Assembly: GCA_964441755.1 (NCBI GenBank)
Contig: CAYTVG010000010.1
Coordinates: 85,394 to 149,393 of the forward strand
Source of the DNA: JAUMBM01 sp964441755
GTDB taxonomy: Bacteria; Bacteroidota; Bacteroidia; Chitinophagales; Saprospiraceae
Length of the DNA: 64,000 nt
Reading direction: 5' to 3'
Numbering within the stretch: the first letter of the stretch is position 1; each line of letters opens with the position of its first letter. The notes under the pieces are model-generated. The model was not told the DNA's origin and made no database searches. It worked only from the letters and a program-made list of their open reading frames with translations. The translations under genes were made by a program, and so were the position numbers. Positions 1 to 8,759 of this stretch are shown in pieces.

Positions 1-2
1 TT

Positions 3-272
3 TCTAATAGCGATCAGGGTGTTATGATGATTCACGCTTCCTCCAGCGGGGGTGTGGTTGTGCAAAATCTCAACCATTCATCCTACTGGAAGCGCCGGAT
101 GTATATGGTGCGCGATGTAGTGTCAACTACGCTCGAAACGGCTCAGCTGCCTTCGTCACTGGACGATGCAGCGCTGCCTGCTAAAGAATTGGCAAGCAAA
201 GAATTAAGCCCGGAGGAGCTCGCTTTATTGACCAGCTTGGGACAACAGATACCCTACATGCTCACGCGCTAA
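3..272 (+). CDS. C-terminal fragment of an unidentified protein
   Basis: The reading frame is open from the left edge (codon at position 3) to a TAA at 270-272, so only about 89 C-terminal residues are visible and the true start lies outside the window. The internal ATG at 24 is not assumed to be the start. The fragment has a small, Ser/Gly/Val-rich stretch followed by a basic segment (YWKRRMYM) and an acidic, leucine-rich tail. I do not recognise a family. A strong hairpin at 308-351 follows, consistent with this being the last gene of its transcript. Confidence 0.55.
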   Translation, partial: SNSDQGVMMIHASSSGGVVVQNLNHSSYWKRRMYMVRDVVSTTLETAQLPSSLDDAALPAKELASKELSPEELALLTSLGQQIPYMLTR

Positions 273-307
273 GCGCCACTTCTTTCGGTTCATTCACACC
301 TCAGTGT

Positions 308-351
308 AACATTTAAGCCGCATCCCCTATGGGTGGTGCGGCTTAAATGTT
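308..351. terminator. Perfect 15-bp inverted repeat, probable terminator
   Basis: The arm AACATTTAAGCCGCA at 308-322 pairs perfectly with 337-351, with a 14-nt loop that can pair further through CCC/GGG. It is followed on the plus strand by a T-rich run and lies 36 bp after the stop of the left-edge gene. Confidence 0.7.
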
Positions 352-476
352 TTATCTTGTACTGTGTTTGGCAGGCAGTTGCCGGCACAAATGCTGTGCG
401 AATGCAGCTGTAAGCGGCAGTAGCCGGCCAAAGCTGCCGTAAGCAATTTTCGCTATCCGCATAAAATAGAACAACC

Positions 477-3221
477 ATGCACAAAAAGCTGCTCACCATT
501 GTATTGCTGGCCTTTACTTACCTTCTTGGCGCGCAGACCGCGCGGCCGCTCACCATTGCCGATTTTGACCGATGGCAGACGATTGAAGCCCCTGCACTCA
601 CGGCCGACGGGCACTGGGTTGCCTGGATTGAGCAGCCCGATGCAGGCGACGGGCAGCTGGTGCTGCGCGATACCCGCAGTCAGGCTGAGCGCCGTTTTGC
701 GCGGGTGAAAAATTTTCGGTTTGCAGCCGACGCTGCCTGCCTCGTGTTTACCATCACACCTCCGCGGGATACCCTCATCGCCCAGCGGCGGCGCAAGGTA
801 GACAAAAACAAGCTGCCGATGGATACACTGGCCATACTGCCATTACAAGCTGGCGCTTTTGCCTCGGCTGAACCTACGTACATTCCGCAGCTCAAAAACT
901 ACCAACTGCCGGAGAAATGGCCTCAGTGGCTGGCCTATGGCATCAAAACACCCCTGCCCGACAGCCTCTCCAGAAAACTCGATAAAGAAAGCTATCGGCT
1001 GGTACTACGCCACTTGCCGACGGGTGACACCCTGGCTTTCGATGGCGTAAAGGCCTATGTGCACGCCGACGAAGCTCCGGCCTTTATGCTGCATACGGCA
1101 GGCGACAATCAGTCGCTTTCGCCCGGCGTCTATTTTTTTGATCCCCAAACGCGGCGCGTAGACAGCCTGCTGACCGGTAAGGGCAGCTACACCTCTCTGA
1201 GCATCCATCGGCTGGGAGACAAGGCCGCTTTTGTAGCCGATCGCGACACGACCAAAGCGCTGCTGCGGCCTACCCAGCTTTTTAGCTGGCAAAAAGGGCA
1301 GCCGGCTGCCAGGCTGCTGACGGCTACCGATTCGCTTAGCCGCGTCAGCGAGCATGCACCCCTGACTTTTTCCTATCAGGGCAATCGCCTGTACTTCGGG
1401 CGGGCTCCTATGCCCATACTGCAGGATACCAGCCTGCTGGAGGAAGAAATTGTACAGGTGGAGGTGTGGACTTACGACGAACCCCGCCTGTATACCCAGC
1501 AGGAAGTGCGCCTTGAACGAGACCGAAAGCGCGCTTTCACGCATGTCTATCACTATGACAGCCAACAGCTTGTAGCCCTGCATGACGAGCAGGCGGCTGA
1601 GTGGGTAATGGCAGACCGGGGCGATGCTCCCATAGGTCTTGCCTATGATGAAACACCCTACCTGCTGTCTACCCAATGGGAGGGCGGTCCTTCGCGCAAA
1701 GATCTCTACCTCGTAGATGTCAGCAGCGGCAGCCGGCAGTTGCTCGCACGCGCCATACACGGGCAGCCTGCCTGGTCGCCCGGCGGGCAGTATATTTTCT
1801 GGTATTCGCCTGCCGACACTGCCTGGATGGTGATACACCGGCAGGAAAAAGTGGTGCGGCAGCTGAGCAACCGGCAGCAGTCGATCTTTTATGATGAGGA
1901 AAATGACGTGCCCGACCATCCCTCGCCCTACGGCTTCGCCGGCTGGGCCGAAAATGATGCCGCGCTCTACCTCTATGACCGCTACGACTGGTGGCGTTTT
2001 GACCCGAGCGGCAAGGGGGCGCCGGTGCGCGTCACGCGGGCACGCGAGCAGCAGCAGCGGCTGCGCTATATTTCCCTCAGCAAAGAGGCTCGTTTCCTGC
2101 CCGCCAACGGGCGGGTGCTGGTGCACTTTTTTGACGAAAAAAATTACGAGCAGGGCTACAGTTGGCTCTACCTGCCTTCCGGCAGGCTGGAGCAACTGCA
2201 GGGAGGTGCTTACAGTTTTGCGAGACAGGTCATCAAAGCACGTGCTGCTGAGCAATACTTGTGGACACAGGAAAACTTCCGGGAGTTTCCCAACCTGCGG
2301 CTCAGCAGCGATCTGCGGCAGGCGGTGCGCATCAGCGATGCCAACCCCTGGCAGTCGGAATATGCATGGGGCAGTGTGGAACACGTGAGCTGGACCAGCC
2401 TCGACGGACAGTTGCTGAAAGGGCTGTTGTTTAAGCCGGCAGATTTTGAACCCGGCAAGCAGTATCCCATGATTGTCAACTTCTATGAGCGCAATTCGGA
2501 GACCATCCACGACCACCGGCGGCCTTATGCACACCGCTCACAGATCAACTATCCTCACTACTTGTCCAATGGCTACCTGATTTTCAATCCCGATATCCCC
2601 TACCGCACTGGTTACCCGGGCGAAAGTGCCTACAATGCGCTCATGCCGGGTGTCATGAAGCTGCTGGAGCAGGGCTTTGTCGATCGCGACCGCATCGGCA
2701 TTCAGGGACATAGCTGGGGTGGCTACCAGATTGCCTACCTGCTTACGCGCACCAACCTGTTTCGCTGTGCTGAATCAGGCGCACCGGTGGTCAATATGTT
2801 TTCGGCCTATGGTGGCATCCGCTGGGAGTCGGGCCTCAGCCGGCAGTTTCAGTATGAGCACGCCCAGAGCCGCATCGGCGGCAGCCCCTGGGAATACCCG
2901 CTGCGATTTATGGAAAACTCGCCCTTGTTTACCATCGATAAGGTGACCACCCCGGTGCTCATTATGCACAATGACAATGACGGCGCTGTACCCTGGTATC
3001 AGGGGATAGAAATGTTTACTGCGCTGCGCCGCCTGGGCAAGCCCGCCTGGCTGCTCAACTACAACGGGGAGCCCCACTGGCCGGTGAAGCGCCAAAACCG
3101 CATTGATTTTCAATTGCGTATGAGCCAGTTTTTTGACCACTACCTCAAAGATGCTCCTATGCCCCCCTGGATGAGCAAGGGCGTAAGCCCTATGGCCAAG
3201 GGTATTATACAGGGCTACTAA
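477..3221 (+). CDS. S9-family (prolyl oligopeptidase-like) serine peptidase, exported
   Basis: A 914-residue protein with an N-terminal signal peptide (MHKKLL, hydrophobic core, then GAQ). The long middle part is compatible with a beta-propeller such as in dipeptidyl-peptidase IV and acylaminoacyl peptidase. The C-terminal 250 residues form the alpha/beta-hydrolase peptidase domain: nucleophile motif GHSWGG with Ser746, Asp835 in HNDND followed by VP, and His867 in GEPHW, the order and spacing expected for the Ser-Asp-His triad of clan SC. It probably cleaves peptides in the periplasm or at the cell surface; substrate specificity cannot be read from sequence. It is longer than typical DPP-IV-like enzymes (about 700-750 residues). 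It stands alone, with a hairpin downstream at 3293-3329. Confidence 0.88.
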   Translation: MHKKLLTIVLLAFTYLLGAQTARPLTIADFDRWQTIEAPALTADGHWVAWIEQPDAGDGQLVLRDTRSQAERRFARVKNFRFAADAACLVFTITPPRDTLIAQRRRKVDKNKLPMDTLAILPLQAGAFASAEPTYIPQLKNYQLPEKWPQWLAYGIKTPLPDSLSRKLDKESYRLVLRHLPTGDTLAFDGVKAYVHADEAPAFMLHTAGDNQSLSPGVYFFDPQTRRVDSLLTGKGSYTSLSIHRLGDKAAFVADRDTTKALLRPTQLFSWQKGQPAARLLTATDSLSRVSEHAPLTFSYQGNRLYFGRAPMPILQDTSLLEEEIVQVEVWTYDEPRLYTQQEVRLERDRKRAFTHVYHYDSQQLVALHDEQAAEWVMADRGDAPIGLAYDETPYLLSTQWEGGPSRKDLYLVDVSSGSRQLLARAIHGQPAWSPGGQYIFWYSPADTAWMVIHRQEKVVRQLSNRQQSIFYDEENDVPDHPSPYGFAGWAENDAALYLYDRYDWWRFDPSGKGAPVRVTRAREQQQRLRYISLSKEARFLPANGRVLVHFFDEKNYEQGYSWLYLPSGRLEQLQGGAYSFARQVIKARAAEQYLWTQENFREFPNLRLSSDLRQAVRISDANPWQSEYAWGSVEHVSWTSLDGQLLKGLLFKPADFEPGKQYPMIVNFYERNSETIHDHRRPYAHRSQINYPHYLSNGYLIFNPDIPYRTGYPGESAYNALMPGVMKLLEQGFVDRDRIGIQGHSWGGYQIAYLLTRTNLFRCAESGAPVVNMFSAYGGIRWESGLSRQFQYEHAQSRIGGSPWEYPLRFMENSPLFTIDKVTTPVLIMHNDNDGAVPWYQGIEMFTALRRLGKPAWLLNYNGEPHWPVKRQNRIDFQLRMSQFFDHYLKDAPMPPWMSKGVSPMAKGIIQGY

Positions 3222-3292
3222 AATGTAAAGCTATGCGATCTCTGGTGGGTTTATTGACTGCAATTCAAGCGCCTTTGTGCATAGTGCTATCG

Positions 3293-3329
3293 ACCGATGG
3301 CCGAAATCTCCGGGATTGCGGCCATCGGT
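3293..3329. terminator. 11-bp perfect inverted repeat after the S9 peptidase
   Basis: ACCGATGGCCG at 3293-3303 pairs perfectly with 3319-3329 across a 15-nt loop. It lies between the S9 peptidase stop and the next gene's start. There is no clear U-run, so it is either a weak terminator or a leader structure of the following gene. Confidence 0.4.
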
Positions 3330-3402
3330 TCTGTTCCAAACCCGGCGGCCCAAAGTATACCCTGCCCGTCAATATTTTCCAAGGCTACTAAAACCTCTGC
3401 CT

Positions 3403-5736
3403 ATGCAATACCCCATTTCTTTTCGGAGCCTGTGGCTGCAGATGGCTGGCTGCCTGCCACGCCTGCCACTGCTTTCATACCTCAGCCTCAGCGGCCTGCT
3501 GCTGGCTTCTTCCTTGCACGGCCAACAGCCCACAATCCAGGACTGTCTTGGTGCCATTCCTGTCTGTGTACCTGTCTACCAGGAATCGCAGTCTCCCAGT
3601 GGCGTCGGCAACTATAACCAGGAAATAGGTCCCGGCCAGACCTGCAATTTTGAGGAAACCAACTCTATCTGGTATATCTTCACAGCCTCGCAAAGCGGTC
3701 AGCTCGGTTTTCTCATCACGCCCAATGTACTGTCGGACGATTACGACTGGGTATTGTTTGATCTTACCAATGTGAGTTGCCAGAATATACGCAACAGCAA
3801 CAATGTGGTTGTCAGCTGTAATGCGGCCGGCGGTGGCAACTGCAACGGACTTACGGGCGCTACGGGCGCTACCAACAGCAATAACCAGGGGGCGGGATGC
3901 TCGGGCGGTAATTCAGCCTTCAATGCCTTGGTTCCCATGCAGGCCGGGCAGACTTTTGCGCTGCTTGTCAACAACTGGACGGGCTCCCCCAACGGATTTA
4001 CCATCAATTTTGGTCTTTCGACAGGCCTGGGTATTTTTGACCAGCAGCCCCCGCAGGTTGACAATGTAGTGGTGCAGCCGAGGCGCTGTGGCGAAAATGC
4101 TATACGCCTGCGTTTTACTGAAAACATAAGCTGCAATTCCCTGTCCTCTTCCGCTTTTACACTGTCCGGCCCGGGAGGGCCCTATACGCTTACGGCCTCC
4201 GCTACTGCCTGTCAGCAACAAGCAGCTGCTACGCGGGAAATCAACCTGACCATCAGTCCGCCCATACAACAACTGGGCAACTACACACTGATCATCAACC
4301 CCTTACAGGCTTCTCATCTGCTCGACCAATGCGGCAATCAGCTGGCTGATACCAGTCTGGTGCTGGAAGTCAACCAGCCGCAGGTATTGCAGCCCAACCT
4401 CGGCCCCGATCTGAATCTGAACTGCCCGGGTGATACCGTGGTCTTATCTACGCCTATCACCGACGCAGCCTACCTGTGGAGTGATGGCTCAACCAACCGG
4501 CAACTGCTAGTCAGCAGTCCGGGTGTGTACCGACTCACGGTCACCAATACCTGCGGGCAAGGCGTGGACAGTATATCGGTAAGCCGGTTGTTTGATGTGC
4601 CGGCTGTTGATCTGGGGCCTGACCGGCAGCTATGCCCGGGGCAGACGCTGGTGCTGGGGGGCGGCAGTCAGCAGGGGGTCGACTATCTTTGGAATGACGG
4701 AAGCACCGCCCCCAGCCGCAGCTTTGGTGGCAGTGGCGGACTCTTTTGGCTGACGGCCACTAATGTGTGTGGCTCGGACAGTGACAGCGTGCTGCTTACC
4801 TATATTCCGCCCATCGATGTCAACCTGCCAACCAACTGGACGGGCTGCGCCGGTGAAGAGTTGCTGCTCGACCTGAGCCATCCCTTTGGGCAGTACAACT
4901 GGTCGGATGGCAGTCAGTTGCCGCAGCGGCTGGTCACCACTGACGGTAGTTACCGCGTGACCGTCAGTACCCCTTGCGAGCAGCAGGCCTTTGATTTGCA
5001 GGTGACCTTCCTGCAACCTTTACAACTGTCGCTGGGCAATGATACTACCCTTTGTACCGGCGATTCATTGCTGCTGGATGCCAGCCTGGCCGATGGCAAT
5101 CTCTACCAGGCTGTTTACGACTGGCAACACGGTGAGCAGACGGCCCGCATCGTTGTGCGCGAGCCGGGCTTATACCAGCTCCGCCTGCGTACACGCTGTC
5201 AGCTGCTGACCGATAGTATCCGCATTGATTATCTGGACAGGGTCTACCCTTCTCTGGGACGGGATACCTTTTTGTGTGAGGGAGAGCGACTGCAGCTGGA
5301 TGTAAGTACTCCGGTCGAAGCAGATTTCATCTGGGAAGACGGCAGCAGGCTGCCTGTACGCACCATCGAAGGTCCCGGCAACTACTGGGTACAAGTATTT
5401 ACGGCCTGTGAATCACAGGGCGACAGTCTGCTCGTCAGCCCCTGTGAGCGCTGCCTGGTTTACAGCCCCACAGCTTTCAGTCCCAACAGTGACGGTGTCA
5501 ATGACCAGTGGCGTCCTTACAGTGACTGCGAGCTTAGCGATTACAGCCTCAAAGTATTTGACCGATGGGGTGGTCTGCTGTATGTATCCGAAGCGCCGGA
5601 AAAAGGCTGGGATGGCCGGAGGCAGGGCGAGGATGCCCCGGCGGGTGTGTACGTTTTTGTACTGGATTATTGGGTCGTAGAAAATGGCAGGAGGAGAACA
5701 GCTACCGCAACAGGATCCTTTCAGCTGCTGCGGTAG
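3403..5736 (+). CDS. Large Ig-like surface protein with T9SS type B sorting domain
   Basis: The start is placed at the ATG at 3403, where a signal peptide begins (MQYPISFRSL, then a hydrophobic stretch ending SSLHGQ); the frame is open further upstream but without a plausible leader. The product is 777 residues. After an N-terminal region of about 200 residues come five tandem Ig-like/PKD-like segments of about 80 residues, each with the signature LGxDxxLCxGxxLxLD, then YxWxDGS, then GxYxxxVxTxC. The C-terminal 90 residues (SPTAFSPNSDGVND, FDRWG, GWDG, AGVYVFVLDY) match the gliding-motility-associated C-terminal domain that directs type B cargo through the type IX secretion system. Probable cell-surface or secreted protein; its ligand is unknown. 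A PorP/SprF gene at 61547, the usual partner class of type B cargo, lies far away in the same window. Confidence 0.85.
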   Translation: MQYPISFRSLWLQMAGCLPRLPLLSYLSLSGLLLASSLHGQQPTIQDCLGAIPVCVPVYQESQSPSGVGNYNQEIGPGQTCNFEETNSIWYIFTASQSGQLGFLITPNVLSDDYDWVLFDLTNVSCQNIRNSNNVVVSCNAAGGGNCNGLTGATGATNSNNQGAGCSGGNSAFNALVPMQAGQTFALLVNNWTGSPNGFTINFGLSTGLGIFDQQPPQVDNVVVQPRRCGENAIRLRFTENISCNSLSSSAFTLSGPGGPYTLTASATACQQQAAATREINLTISPPIQQLGNYTLIINPLQASHLLDQCGNQLADTSLVLEVNQPQVLQPNLGPDLNLNCPGDTVVLSTPITDAAYLWSDGSTNRQLLVSSPGVYRLTVTNTCGQGVDSISVSRLFDVPAVDLGPDRQLCPGQTLVLGGGSQQGVDYLWNDGSTAPSRSFGGSGGLFWLTATNVCGSDSDSVLLTYIPPIDVNLPTNWTGCAGEELLLDLSHPFGQYNWSDGSQLPQRLVTTDGSYRVTVSTPCEQQAFDLQVTFLQPLQLSLGNDTTLCTGDSLLLDASLADGNLYQAVYDWQHGEQTARIVVREPGLYQLRLRTRCQLLTDSIRIDYLDRVYPSLGRDTFLCEGERLQLDVSTPVEADFIWEDGSRLPVRTIEGPGNYWVQVFTACESQGDSLLVSPCERCLVYSPTAFSPNSDGVNDQWRPYSDCELSDYSLKVFDRWGGLLYVSEAPEKGWDGRRQGEDAPAGVYVFVLDYWVVENGRRRTATATGSFQLLR

Positions 5737-5790
5737 CCTCCGGTATTAGCTGTGTTTTGTTTTTTGCTTTGGGGAAAAAATCCGAAACAC
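5701..5790. terminator. Two hairpins between convergent genes
   Basis: GCTACCGCA at 5701-5709 pairs perfectly with 5729-5737 and encloses the stop codon of the T9SS gene. It is followed by a T/A-rich hairpin with GTGTTT (5752-5757) pairing AAACAC (5785-5790) and internal T and A tracts. Position between two convergent genes suggests a bidirectional terminator. Confidence 0.5.
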
Positions 5791-5795
5791 TTACG

Positions 5796-6077
5796 CTAGA
5801 CGGCAACAGGACTCAGCTGGTGCGCACGGAAGCAGCGGCCGGCATCGGCTACTGTTTCGATACCTTCAATTTCTTCGGCACTCAGGTAGACATTGAGCCG
5901 GCTCTCCAATTGCGCGATGAGCAGGTTGATGTCTACGGCGTCCATCATAAGATCATCGCGAAAGCGCGTGTATGGACGAATAGAGGAGACATCGACATGT
6001 AGCTGCCAGCTAAGCATTTCAATCATTTGGTTTTCAATAGGACTGCTATTGATAAAAACAGATGGGGTATTGAGCAT
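5796..6077 (-). CDS. Acyl-carrier-protein-like protein lacking the phosphopantetheine serine
   Basis: A 93-residue protein that aligns by eye to the four-helix acyl carrier fold: the helix II region reads DDLMMDAVDINLLIAQLE and helix III-IV reads LSAEEIEGIETVADA, where a true ACP has D(S/A)L followed by an amphipathic helix and then I.TV.D. The residue that should be the attachment serine is Ala47 (GCC), so it cannot carry 4'-phosphopantetheine at that site. No biosynthetic neighbours are present. It may be a structural or regulatory ACP-like protein; the family assignment is inference from pattern alone. A -7 box (TACGTTTG on the minus strand) lies 28 bp upstream. Confidence 0.6.
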   Translation of the reverse strand: MLNTPSVFINSSPIENQMIEMLSWQLHVDVSSIRPYTRFRDDLMMDAVDINLLIAQLESRLNVYLSAEEIEGIETVADAGRCFRAHQLSPVAV

Positions 6078-6104
6078 GATCGGTCAATTGTGTAGATTGC
6101 TATA

Positions 6105-6112
6105 CAAACGTA
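6105..6112 (-). promoter_or_regulatory. Putative -7 box TACGTTTG for the ACP-like gene
   Basis: Matches the Bacteroidota -7 consensus TAnnTTTG on the minus strand, 28 bp before the ATG. No TTG -33 element at the usual 19-21 bp spacing was seen. Confidence 0.4.
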
Positions 6113-6348
6113 CACCCTGTGCACTTAGTTGCCTGTATGTGAAATTATTTATCAACGGGGGCACTGCCAGTGTGTAAAATGTTAAAAGAATATTAAAGTC
6201 CTTCCGGAACCGCATAATTATACAAACAGCAGGTGTTGTATTGGCTGCAGGAGCATGGCCGGCAATGTGGTAAAGACAGGTTGCCCGCCTGTGTTTCGCC
6301 GCTTTCGGCTGCGAGATGCCCATTTGTCAAACAAGCAAACTATTCATC

Positions 6349-6885
6349 ATGATCAGGTATTGGATGTTGGTATCTCTGCTGCTAGTCCTTGGCTGGCCGG
6401 CAGAAGCGCAGCAGGCAACAGGAGGCGGATCCACAGGCAGTGTCCAGTGGCGCAACTGGTCGAGCGTGCAGGCGGGCAGTCTCCGGCAGAAGGCGATGGT
6501 ATTCATCTACGCGGACTGGTGTGCATTGTGCAAGCGGATGGAAACAGAGGTTTTCGAATCGGAACCGGTAGCGCAGCGCATCCGGCAGTTTTTTATTCCG
6601 GTTCGCTTCAACAGTGAGCAACGCGAACCGATGGTATACCAGGGCAGCACCTACGAATACATCCGCGAGGGCGATGTACGCTACCACGGTCTGGCGGCCA
6701 AGCTGATGGGCGGGCGGATCAGCTATCCCGGGCTGGTCTTTCTGGATGAGAGCGGTCAGGTCATACAGGCCTTATCGGGCTTTCGCAATGCCGATGAGCT
6801 GTTGATGGCACTCACCTATTTTGGTGAAAATCACTACAAGACTACCCCCTGGTCAACCTTTCAGCGCCATTACAGTCCGGACTGA
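6349..6885 (+). CDS. Exported thioredoxin-like protein
   Basis: The start is set at the ATG at 6349 because the signal peptide begins there (MIRYWMLVSL through PAEAQQ); 178 residues. The thioredoxin fold carries the redox motif C58-A-L-C61 in YADWCALCKRM, a cis-proline region SYPGLVFLDESG, and the usual spacing between them. This resembles the periplasmic thioredoxin-like proteins (DUF255/SoxW-like) of Bacteroidota, probably reducing or protecting exported thiols. It stands alone and converges with ribD, so context gives no partner. A shorter or longer start is possible, but only this one leaves a clean leader. Confidence 0.8.
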   Translation: MIRYWMLVSLLLVLGWPAEAQQATGGGSTGSVQWRNWSSVQAGSLRQKAMVFIYADWCALCKRMETEVFESEPVAQRIRQFFIPVRFNSEQREPMVYQGSTYEYIREGDVRYHGLAAKLMGGRISYPGLVFLDESGQVIQALSGFRNADELLMALTYFGENHYKTTPWSTFQRHYSPD

Positions 6886-6977
6886 GTGCCCCGGCCGCTG
6901 CTGCGCATGGCCGGCAGCGCCTGTGCGGGATTTTTGCCGGCAGCAATAGCAACAGGCCGCGGCGGCCGAAGGCCTCC

Positions 6978-8069
6978 TCAGGCCTGATGTTCGTCGAAAG
7001 GGGTACGGAAAAAATAATCTATGCGATCATCGGCCAGCAAGGTAGTCTGCTGCCACTGTCCGCTGACTGCCGGGGCGGGCAGGCCGCCACCCAGCTCGAC
7101 GGCTGCGGTGATGATGCGCGCCTCGTCCCACAAGCCGGCGGCCAGCAGGGACGAAAGGACTTTTGCTCCGCCCTCAACCGTAAGATGCCCTATGTTGTGG
7201 CGATACAGCTCGGACAGCATGGCCGACGGCCAGTCGGCCGCTGCAAAATCGAGGGGACAAAGCCGGACGTTGGGCGGTAATTGCCTGTCGGGACGTTCGA
7301 TGCCCGACTGAGAGAACAGCCATACGGGCTGGTCGGGCGCAAAAACGCGCAGCTCTGCCGGCAGCGTCCGCTGCCCTTCCAGCACGACCCGGGCAGGTGA
7401 GCGGCCGGGAAAGTAGCGGCTGTCGAGGCGGGGGTCATCGGCCAGGGCCGTACCTGCTCCAATAAGAATGGCATCTGTCTGCCCCCGCCAACGGTGCGTG
7501 AGCCGGCGCGTAAAATCGTTGCTAATCCAGTAGGCTCCGGCTCTGTCGGGTGCCATATACCCGTCGCGGCTGCGCGCATATTTCAGCACGATATAGGGCC
7601 GCCTCATGGAAGCAAAAACATTGCGAGGCAGTGCCAGCAAAGCGCCCTCCGCCGGCAGGAGGCCCGTGCGAACCTCTACGCCTGCGGCCCTGAGCAAGTC
7701 GACAGAGCGGCCCGATACCTCCGGCGTAAAATCCAACTGAGAAATAACTACCCGCGGAATGGCGTGCGTGCGGATCAGATCCGTGCAAGGAGGCGTTTTG
7801 CCAAAAATACAACAAGGCTCCAGCGATACGTAAAGCGTACTATGCGCTATAAGCGCTCTGTCGGCAGCAGCCACGCTATTAACAGCCATAACCTCCGCAT
7901 GCGGTCCTCCATAATAGGCGTGATACCCCTCCCCTATTATTCGTCCGTCGCAGACAAGTACAGCACCTACAGCCGGATTGGGAGAAACCTTGCCGAGTCC
8001 CAGCTTTGCCAGCTGGAAGCAGCGGCGCATATACGACTTGTCGGCCTCGCTAAACACAACAGCACTCAT
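6978..8069 (-). CDS. ribD: Bifunctional riboflavin deaminase/reductase RibD
   Basis: A 363-residue protein with both domains of RibD. The N-terminal cytidine-deaminase-like domain has the zinc site HAE (His57, Glu59) and PCxxxGxTPPC (Cys86, Cys95); it deaminates the pyrimidine ring of 2,5-diamino-6-ribosylamino-pyrimidinone phosphate. The C-terminal domain (about 150-360) is the NADPH-dependent reductase, with RPYIVLKYARSRDG and VEGGAKVL. Together they carry out the second and third steps of riboflavin synthesis. Its ATG overlaps the mnmD stop (ATGA at 8066-8069), so it is translationally coupled as the last gene of a ytxJ-mnmD-ribD operon. No FMN riboswitch was seen upstream. Confidence 0.95.
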   Translation of the reverse strand: MSAVVFSEADKSYMRRCFQLAKLGLGKVSPNPAVGAVLVCDGRIIGEGYHAYYGGPHAEVMAVNSVAAADRALIAHSTLYVSLEPCCIFGKTPPCTDLIRTHAIPRVVISQLDFTPEVSGRSVDLLRAAGVEVRTGLLPAEGALLALPRNVFASMRRPYIVLKYARSRDGYMAPDRAGAYWISNDFTRRLTHRWRGQTDAILIGAGTALADDPRLDSRYFPGRSPARVVLEGQRTLPAELRVFAPDQPVWLFSQSGIERPDRQLPPNVRLCPLDFAAADWPSAMLSELYRHNIGHLTVEGGAKVLSSLLAAGLWDEARIITAAVELGGGLPAPAVSGQWQQTTLLADDRIDYFFRTPFDEHQA

Positions 8070-8746
8070 AGCTGGCGACTTGCGCGAATCATCTCGCGTT
8101 TGCCCGGAGGGCCAGGCAAGCTTTCTACCTCAAAGCCCAGCGCCCGCAAGCTGCGCTTCACCTCCCCTTTGGCGCAGTAGGTAACCATGACCCCGCCCGG
8201 CAGCAGCGCGTCGTACATTTTGCTCAGCGCATCGCTCGTCCACAAATCGGGCTGAGCTGAAGGCGCAAAAGCGTCGTAGTAGATCAGATCAAACTGTTGT
8301 TCAGGCATATATGCCTCCAGGGTCGTAAGCCTTTTGCAAAAATAAAAATCTGCCGACAGCCGCTGCAGCTCATCCGGCGGACAGGTATGCAACTGCAGAA
8401 AGACCTCCCGGTCAGCCGGCGAAAGCCGTAGCTGCCCGGGGTAATTGAGCACCGCCACCTGCTCCGGGCTGAGTGGAAAAGCTTCGATAGCCTCATAGCG
8501 AGACACCTTAAAATGGTGCTCCCGGGAAGCCAAAAAAGTTAGCAGCACATTGAGCCCTGTGCCGAGGCCCATTTCGAGAATAGAGAGCGATTTTTTCTCC
8601 AGCAGCAACGGAAACAGACCTGCGTCCAGAAATACATGCATACTTTCCCGGATAGCCCCGTAGCGCGAGTGATAGCTCACCCCGAATGTACCGGAAATGA
8701 GCGTATGGGAGCCATCCTGTGTATCAACAACTGCAATATCTGTCAT
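8066..8746 (-). CDS. mnmD: MnmD-type tRNA (mnm5s2U34) methyltransferase
   Basis: A 226-residue DUF752-type methyltransferase. The SAM-binding motif reads LEMGLGTGLNVLLTFLA, and DLIYYDAFAPSAQPDLWT matches the DAFxP motif of the MnmC methyltransferase half. It methylates nm5s2U at the wobble position of tRNA to mnm5s2U. It is the stand-alone methyltransferase without the FAD oxidase domain of proteobacterial MnmC, as is usual in Bacteroidota and Firmicutes. The start at 8746 (MTDIAVVDTQDGS) is preferred over an in-frame ATG at 8791 because it avoids overlap with ytxJ, whose stop is 13 bp upstream. Its stop overlaps the ribD start. Confidence 0.88.
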   Translation of the reverse strand: MTDIAVVDTQDGSHTLISGTFGVSYHSRYGAIRESMHVFLDAGLFPLLLEKKSLSILEMGLGTGLNVLLTFLASREHHFKVSRYEAIEAFPLSPEQVAVLNYPGQLRLSPADREVFLQLHTCPPDELQRLSADFYFCKRLTTLEAYMPEQQFDLIYYDAFAPSAQPDLWTSDALSKMYDALLPGGVMVTYCAKGEVKRSLRALGFEVESLPGPPGKREMIRASRQL

Positions 8747-8759
8747 ACCGACTATGTGC

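Noticed and set aside
1005..2534. Long open frame (509 codons) antisense to the S9 peptidase
   Set aside because: The plus-strand gene has a full domain set and catalytic triad over the same bases; the antisense frame shows no domain and is a by-product of G+C-rich codons.
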